A stretch of 9,109 nucleotides of DNA. It comes from a bacterium UBP3_UBA3054. Lineage in GTDB: Bacteria > Auribacterota > UBA3054. Positions 7,213 to 9,109 of this stretch are shown here, piece after piece. A program made the translations under genes and the position numbers. Below the pieces are notes generated by a model, which saw nothing but the letters and a program-made list of their open reading frames with translations, was not told the DNA's origin and searched no databases. Within the stretch, counting starts at the first letter, position 1, and each line of letters begins with the position of its first letter. The DNA is taken from positions 1 through 9,109 of the forward strand of contig DFCM01000103.1 of NCBI GenBank assembly GCA_002366995.1, in the 5' to 3' direction.

Positions 7213-8447
7213 CGGTGCGTGTGGCTGGCGGGATGCAGCACGATCGTCCTGTTCTCGGCCACGTGCGTTTCCACGCCGATGAATTTGAAGCGGTCGATGA
7301 ATTCCGCGGCTTCCTTGCGCCCGCCCTTCACGCGGAAAGCGATGACGCCGCTGCAGCCGTTGGGCAGATACTTCTTGGCGAGCTCGTAGTCCGGGCTGCT
7401 CTTAAGACCGGGATAGTTGATCCATTCGACTTCCGGCCTGGATTCCAAAAATTCCGCGACCTTCTGGCCGTTCTCGGAGTGCCTGGGCATACGGAGATGC
7501 AGCGTTTCGAGGCCGTGGTTGAGGAGGAAAGCGTTCATCGGACCCTGCTGAGCGCCGATGTCCCTCATCAATTGGGCCACGAGCTTGATGGTGTAGGCCA
7601 GTTTGCCGAAGGCCTTCGTGTAGGTGAGGCCGTGGTAGCTCTCGTCCGGGGTGGTGAGGCCCGGGAACTTGTCGGCGTGCTTGTCCCAGTCGAAATTGCC
7701 GGAGTCGATGACAATGCCGCCGGTCGCGCAGGCGTGGCCGTCAAGGTACTTCGTGGTGGAGTGGATGACGATATCGCAGCCGAATTCGATGGGGCGGCAG
7801 TTGATGGGCGTCGGGAAGGTGTTGTCCACAATGAGGGGCACGCCGTGCTTGTGGGCTATGCGGGCGAACTTCTCGATGTCCAGGACTTTCACGTTGGGGT
7901 TCGTCAAAGTTTCGCCGAAAACCGCCTTGGTGTTGGGACGGAAATATTTGTCATACTCTTCTTCAGGAAGATCCTGGTCCACGAACTCCACCTCGATGCC
8001 GAGCTTCTTCAGAGTGACCGCGAAAAGGTTCAAAGTTCCGCCGTAGATGGAAGCGGAAGAGATGACGTGGTCGCCGGCGCTGGCGATATTGAAGATGGAG
8101 AAGAAGCTGGCGGCCTGGCCGGAAGCGGTCAGGACGCCCGCGATGCCGCCCTCAAGGTCGGCGATCTTGTTGGCCACGACGTCGTCGGTCGGGTTCTGCA
8201 GCCTGGTGTAGAAGTAGCCGGTGGCTTCCAGGTCAAAGAGCTTGCCCATCTCCTCGCTGGTGGCGTAGCGCCAGGTCGTGCTCTGGAAGATAGGCAGAGC
8301 CCTGGGGCCGCCGTTGACGGGCTGCCAGCCGCCCTGCGTGCAGATGGTGGCGAGGCTATATTCCTTGTTGGAGAGTTTCTTGTACCCGCCGCCCAGGCAG
8401 GTGATGTCGAACTTGGGGTTCAGAAGGGGGTTTTCATTGTCGTTCAT
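7089..8447 (-). CDS. metY: O-acetylhomoserine sulfhydrylase (aminocarboxypropyltransferase)
   Basis: A 452-residue Cys/Met-metabolism PLP enzyme. It would convert O-acetyl-L-homoserine and sulfide (or methanethiol) to homocysteine (or methionine) and acetate in the cytoplasm. The PLP lysine is K233 in HSTTKYLDGH; D208 in VDNT stacks on the cofactor; YFYTRLQNPT (78-87) carries the phosphate-binding Tyr/Arg; ASGQAA (108-113) and SASIYGG (131-137) are also family motifs. GGWQPVNGGPRALPIFQSTT (39-58) and HPASHTHRQLT near the C-terminus point to sulfhydrylase rather than cystathionine synthase or lyase, though some methionine gamma-lyases are close. Compared with family members I recall, the first ~22 residues are an extension. 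The ATG has AGAGG six bases upstream (8454-8458), so the long start is likely real. It converges on the bat operon and follows rpsT. Confidence 0.9.
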   Translation of the reverse strand: MNDNENPLLNPKFDITCLGGGYKKLSNKEYSLATICTQGGWQPVNGGPRALPIFQSTTWRYATSEEMGKLFDLEATGYFYTRLQNPTDDVVANKIADLEGGIAGVLTASGQAASFFSIFNIASAGDHVISSASIYGGTLNLFAVTLKKLGIEVEFVDQDLPEEEYDKYFRPNTKAVFGETLTNPNVKVLDIEKFARIAHKHGVPLIVDNTFPTPINCRPIEFGCDIVIHSTTKYLDGHACATGGIVIDSGNFDWDKHADKFPGLTTPDESYHGLTYTKAFGKLAYTIKLVAQLMRDIGAQQGPMNAFLLNHGLETLHLRMPRHSENGQKVAEFLESRPEVEWINYPGLKSSPDYELAKKYLPNGCSGVIAFRVKGGRKEAAEFIDRFKFIGVETHVAENRTIVLHPASHTHRQLTDEQLEAAGIPVGLIRLSVGLEDVNDIIADLKQAFENK

Positions 8448-8457
8448 GGTGGACCTC

Positions 8458-8485
8458 TCTATAGTTAATTGTTAATCAATGTCAA
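8458..8485 (-). promoter_or_regulatory. Possible metY promoter
   Basis: On the minus strand a perfect TTGACA (8480-8485) is followed after 16 bases by TATAGA (8458-8463; four of six match TATAAT). Transcription would start only a few bases before the metY ATG at 8447. That conflicts with use of the AGAGG ribosome site, so either the -10 lies elsewhere in this AT-rich stretch or this is not a promoter. The -35 box overlaps the T-rich tail of the rpsT terminator. Confidence 0.35.
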
Positions 8486-8540
8486 AAAGAAAGAGCCACA
8501 CGATGCTCACTCTGCATGAAGCAGGAAACATCGTGTGGCC
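8482..8540 (-). terminator. Intrinsic terminator of rpsT
   Basis: Downstream of the rpsT stop on the minus strand, GCCACACGATG (8529-8539) pairs perfectly with CATCGTGTGGC (8495-8505). The 23-base loop contains a second small hairpin, CTGC/GCAG (8512-8515 with 8521-8524). The T-rich run TCTTTCTTTTTGA follows. It separates rpsT from metY. Confidence 0.8.
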
Positions 8541-8564
8541 CGTTTGCGGTGCTATCTATAAGGT

Positions 8565-8825
8565 TCAGGCTTTCTCGGCCTGGATCTTGTTGGCGCGTTT
8601 GGCCAAGCGGGAAATGCGACGGCTGGCGGCTTTGCGATGAATGACGCCCAGCTGGGAAGCTTTGGCAACCGTGGAGATAGCGTTGCGCAGATCTTTCTCG
8701 AGATCCTGGCTCTCGGGAGAGACTTTCTTGGACATGGTCTTCACGCGGGACTTGACCTGCGTGTTGCGTTCCTGACGTACGGCGGCCTGCTTGAGGCTCT
8801 TGACGCGATGCTGATGTGAAGGCAT
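8565..8825 (-). CDS. rpsT: 30S ribosomal protein S20
   Basis: An 86-residue, strongly basic, helical protein, the usual size for S20. Family features are the MPSHQHRVKSLKQA opening, the NTQVKSRVKTMSKKV segment (21-35) and the GVIHRKAASRRISRLAKRANK end (60-80). S20 binds 16S rRNA near the bottom of the 30S body and acts early in assembly. A good promoter lies upstream and a hairpin terminator downstream, so it is probably transcribed alone, perhaps with read-through from gdhA. No Shine-Dalgarno site precedes the ATG; the 5' leader is AT-rich. S20 genes in some bacteria also have weak initiation sites linked to autoregulation, but nothing here proves that. Confidence 0.95.
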   Translation of the reverse strand: MPSHQHRVKSLKQAAVRQERNTQVKSRVKTMSKKVSPESQDLEKDLRNAISTVAKASQLGVIHRKAASRRISRLAKRANKIQAEKA

Positions 8826-8830
8826 AGATG

Positions 8831-8913
8831 AACTTGGTTTTTAAATTAGTTATTCGTGATAATTTTCAAATGGTGCTGACAATGATATCACAAGCGTTTT
8901 TAAAAATCAAGTT
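8831..8913. repeat. AT-rich inverted repeat spanning the rpsT leader and promoter
   Basis: AACTTGGTTTTTAAA (8831-8845) and TTTAAAAATCAAGTT (8899-8913) are reverse complements at 14 of 15 positions, 53 bases apart. One arm contains the end of the gdhA stop region and the -35 box of rpsT. The other ends five bases before the rpsT ATG. Confidence 0.6.
8882..8910 (-). promoter_or_regulatory. Sigma-70-like promoter of rpsT
   Basis: On the minus strand TTGATT (8905-8910; four of six match TTGACA) and TATCAT (8882-8887; five of six match TATAAT) are separated by exactly 17 bases. Transcription would begin near 8875, giving a leader of about 50 bases before the rpsT ATG. The palindrome TGATATCA (8883-8890) covers most of the -10 box. 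Confidence 0.6.
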
Positions 8914-9109
8914 AGAAGAGGCCCTGCTCGAGCATGGCGGTAGCGACCTTCTTGAAGCCCGCGATGTTGGCGCCGGCCACAAGGTCGTAGCCCAAGCCGT
9001 ACTCAGCGGCCGCTTCCGCGGAAACGTCGTGGATGTTCTTCATCATGACGGCCAGTTTCTCGTCCACTTCCTCGGCGGTCCAATTGAGGCGCTCGCTGTT
9101 CTGGGACAT
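8912..9109 (-). CDS. gdhA: NADP-type glutamate dehydrogenase, C-terminal end only
   Basis: Only the last 66 codons including TAA are in the window. The 65 residues match the C-terminus of hexameric bacterial glutamate dehydrogenase, with MSQNSERLNWTAEEVDEKL (1-19), then YGLGYDLVAGANIAGF (38-53) and a final LEQGLF. The enzyme interconverts 2-oxoglutarate plus ammonia and glutamate using NAD(P)H in the cytoplasm. The ATG at the window edge is an internal methionine of the family (usually followed by SQNS), so the true start lies beyond 9109. It is co-directional with rpsT. No convincing terminator lies between them, so some read-through is possible. Cofactor choice cannot be read from this fragment; the NADP label follows the family this tail resembles. 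Confidence 0.9.
   Translation of the reverse strand: MSQNSERLNWTAEEVDEKLAVMMKNIHDVSAEAAAEYGLGYDLVAGANIAGFKKVATAMLEQGLF

Noticed and set aside
7071..8468. 465-codon plus-strand open frame opposite metY
   Set aside because: It is the antisense shadow of a clearly recognised enzyme gene; the translation has no family motifs and is biased in composition.
8495..8539. Inverted repeat as the end of a mobile element
   Set aside because: No transposase or target duplication nearby; the T-rich tail and position after rpsT fit a terminator.

Overview
The window comes from a bacterial chromosome of moderately high GC content. It holds most of a Bat (Bacteroides aerotolerance-type) operon on the plus strand (about 1-7029). 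Convergent to it are three housekeeping genes on the minus strand (7089-9109). Most genes use clear Shine-Dalgarno sites (AAGGAG or GGAGG) and ATGA start/stop overlaps, which argues against Bacteroidota, where such sites are weak. The arrangement of a single-membrane-segment BatD-like gene followed by batA, batB, a TPR gene, batD and batE recalls the Planctomycetes-Verrucomicrobia-Lentisphaerae group or related Gram-negative phyla. That placement is an inference; no rRNA or taxonomic marker settles it.

Plus strand. A 5'-truncated gene (1-765) encodes a membrane-anchored protein with a BatD-like cytoplasmic tail. Next come two von Willebrand A proteins with intact MIDAS metal sites (batA 762-1751, batB 1762-2784). 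They are followed by an unusually large secreted or periplasmic TPR protein of the BatC type with a Gln/Asn/Asp tail (2781-4469), then BatD (4481-6262), and BatE with TPR, two membrane segments and an SH3-like domain (6259 onward). Junctions are 4-base overlaps or short gaps, so these genes are almost certainly one transcription unit. From family knowledge, the Bat proteins form an envelope complex, usually beside a MoxR ATPase and a DUF58 gene, which would lie upstream of this window. Proposed roles are oxidative or envelope stress tolerance and MoxR-dependent protein maturation, but the exact biochemistry is unsettled.

The end of batE is abnormal. After the expected C-terminus the frame has no stop codon. 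It runs through a perfect bidirectional hairpin terminator (7038-7069) and 124 bases into the antisense of the neighbouring gene. Either a stop was lost, there is a sequence error, or the batE mRNA is a natural non-stop message.

Minus strand, in transcription order: the 3' end of NADP-type glutamate dehydrogenase (9109-8912), rpsT for ribosomal protein S20 (8825-8565) with a good promoter and its own terminator, and an O-acetylhomoserine sulfhydrylase of the metY type (8447-7089) with a possible promoter against the rpsT terminator. I see no mobile elements, CRISPR arrays, tRNA or rRNA. The nearest things to new biology are the batE non-stop end, the large uncharacterised insert in the BatC-like protein, and the paired BatD-like tail modules at both ends of the operon.
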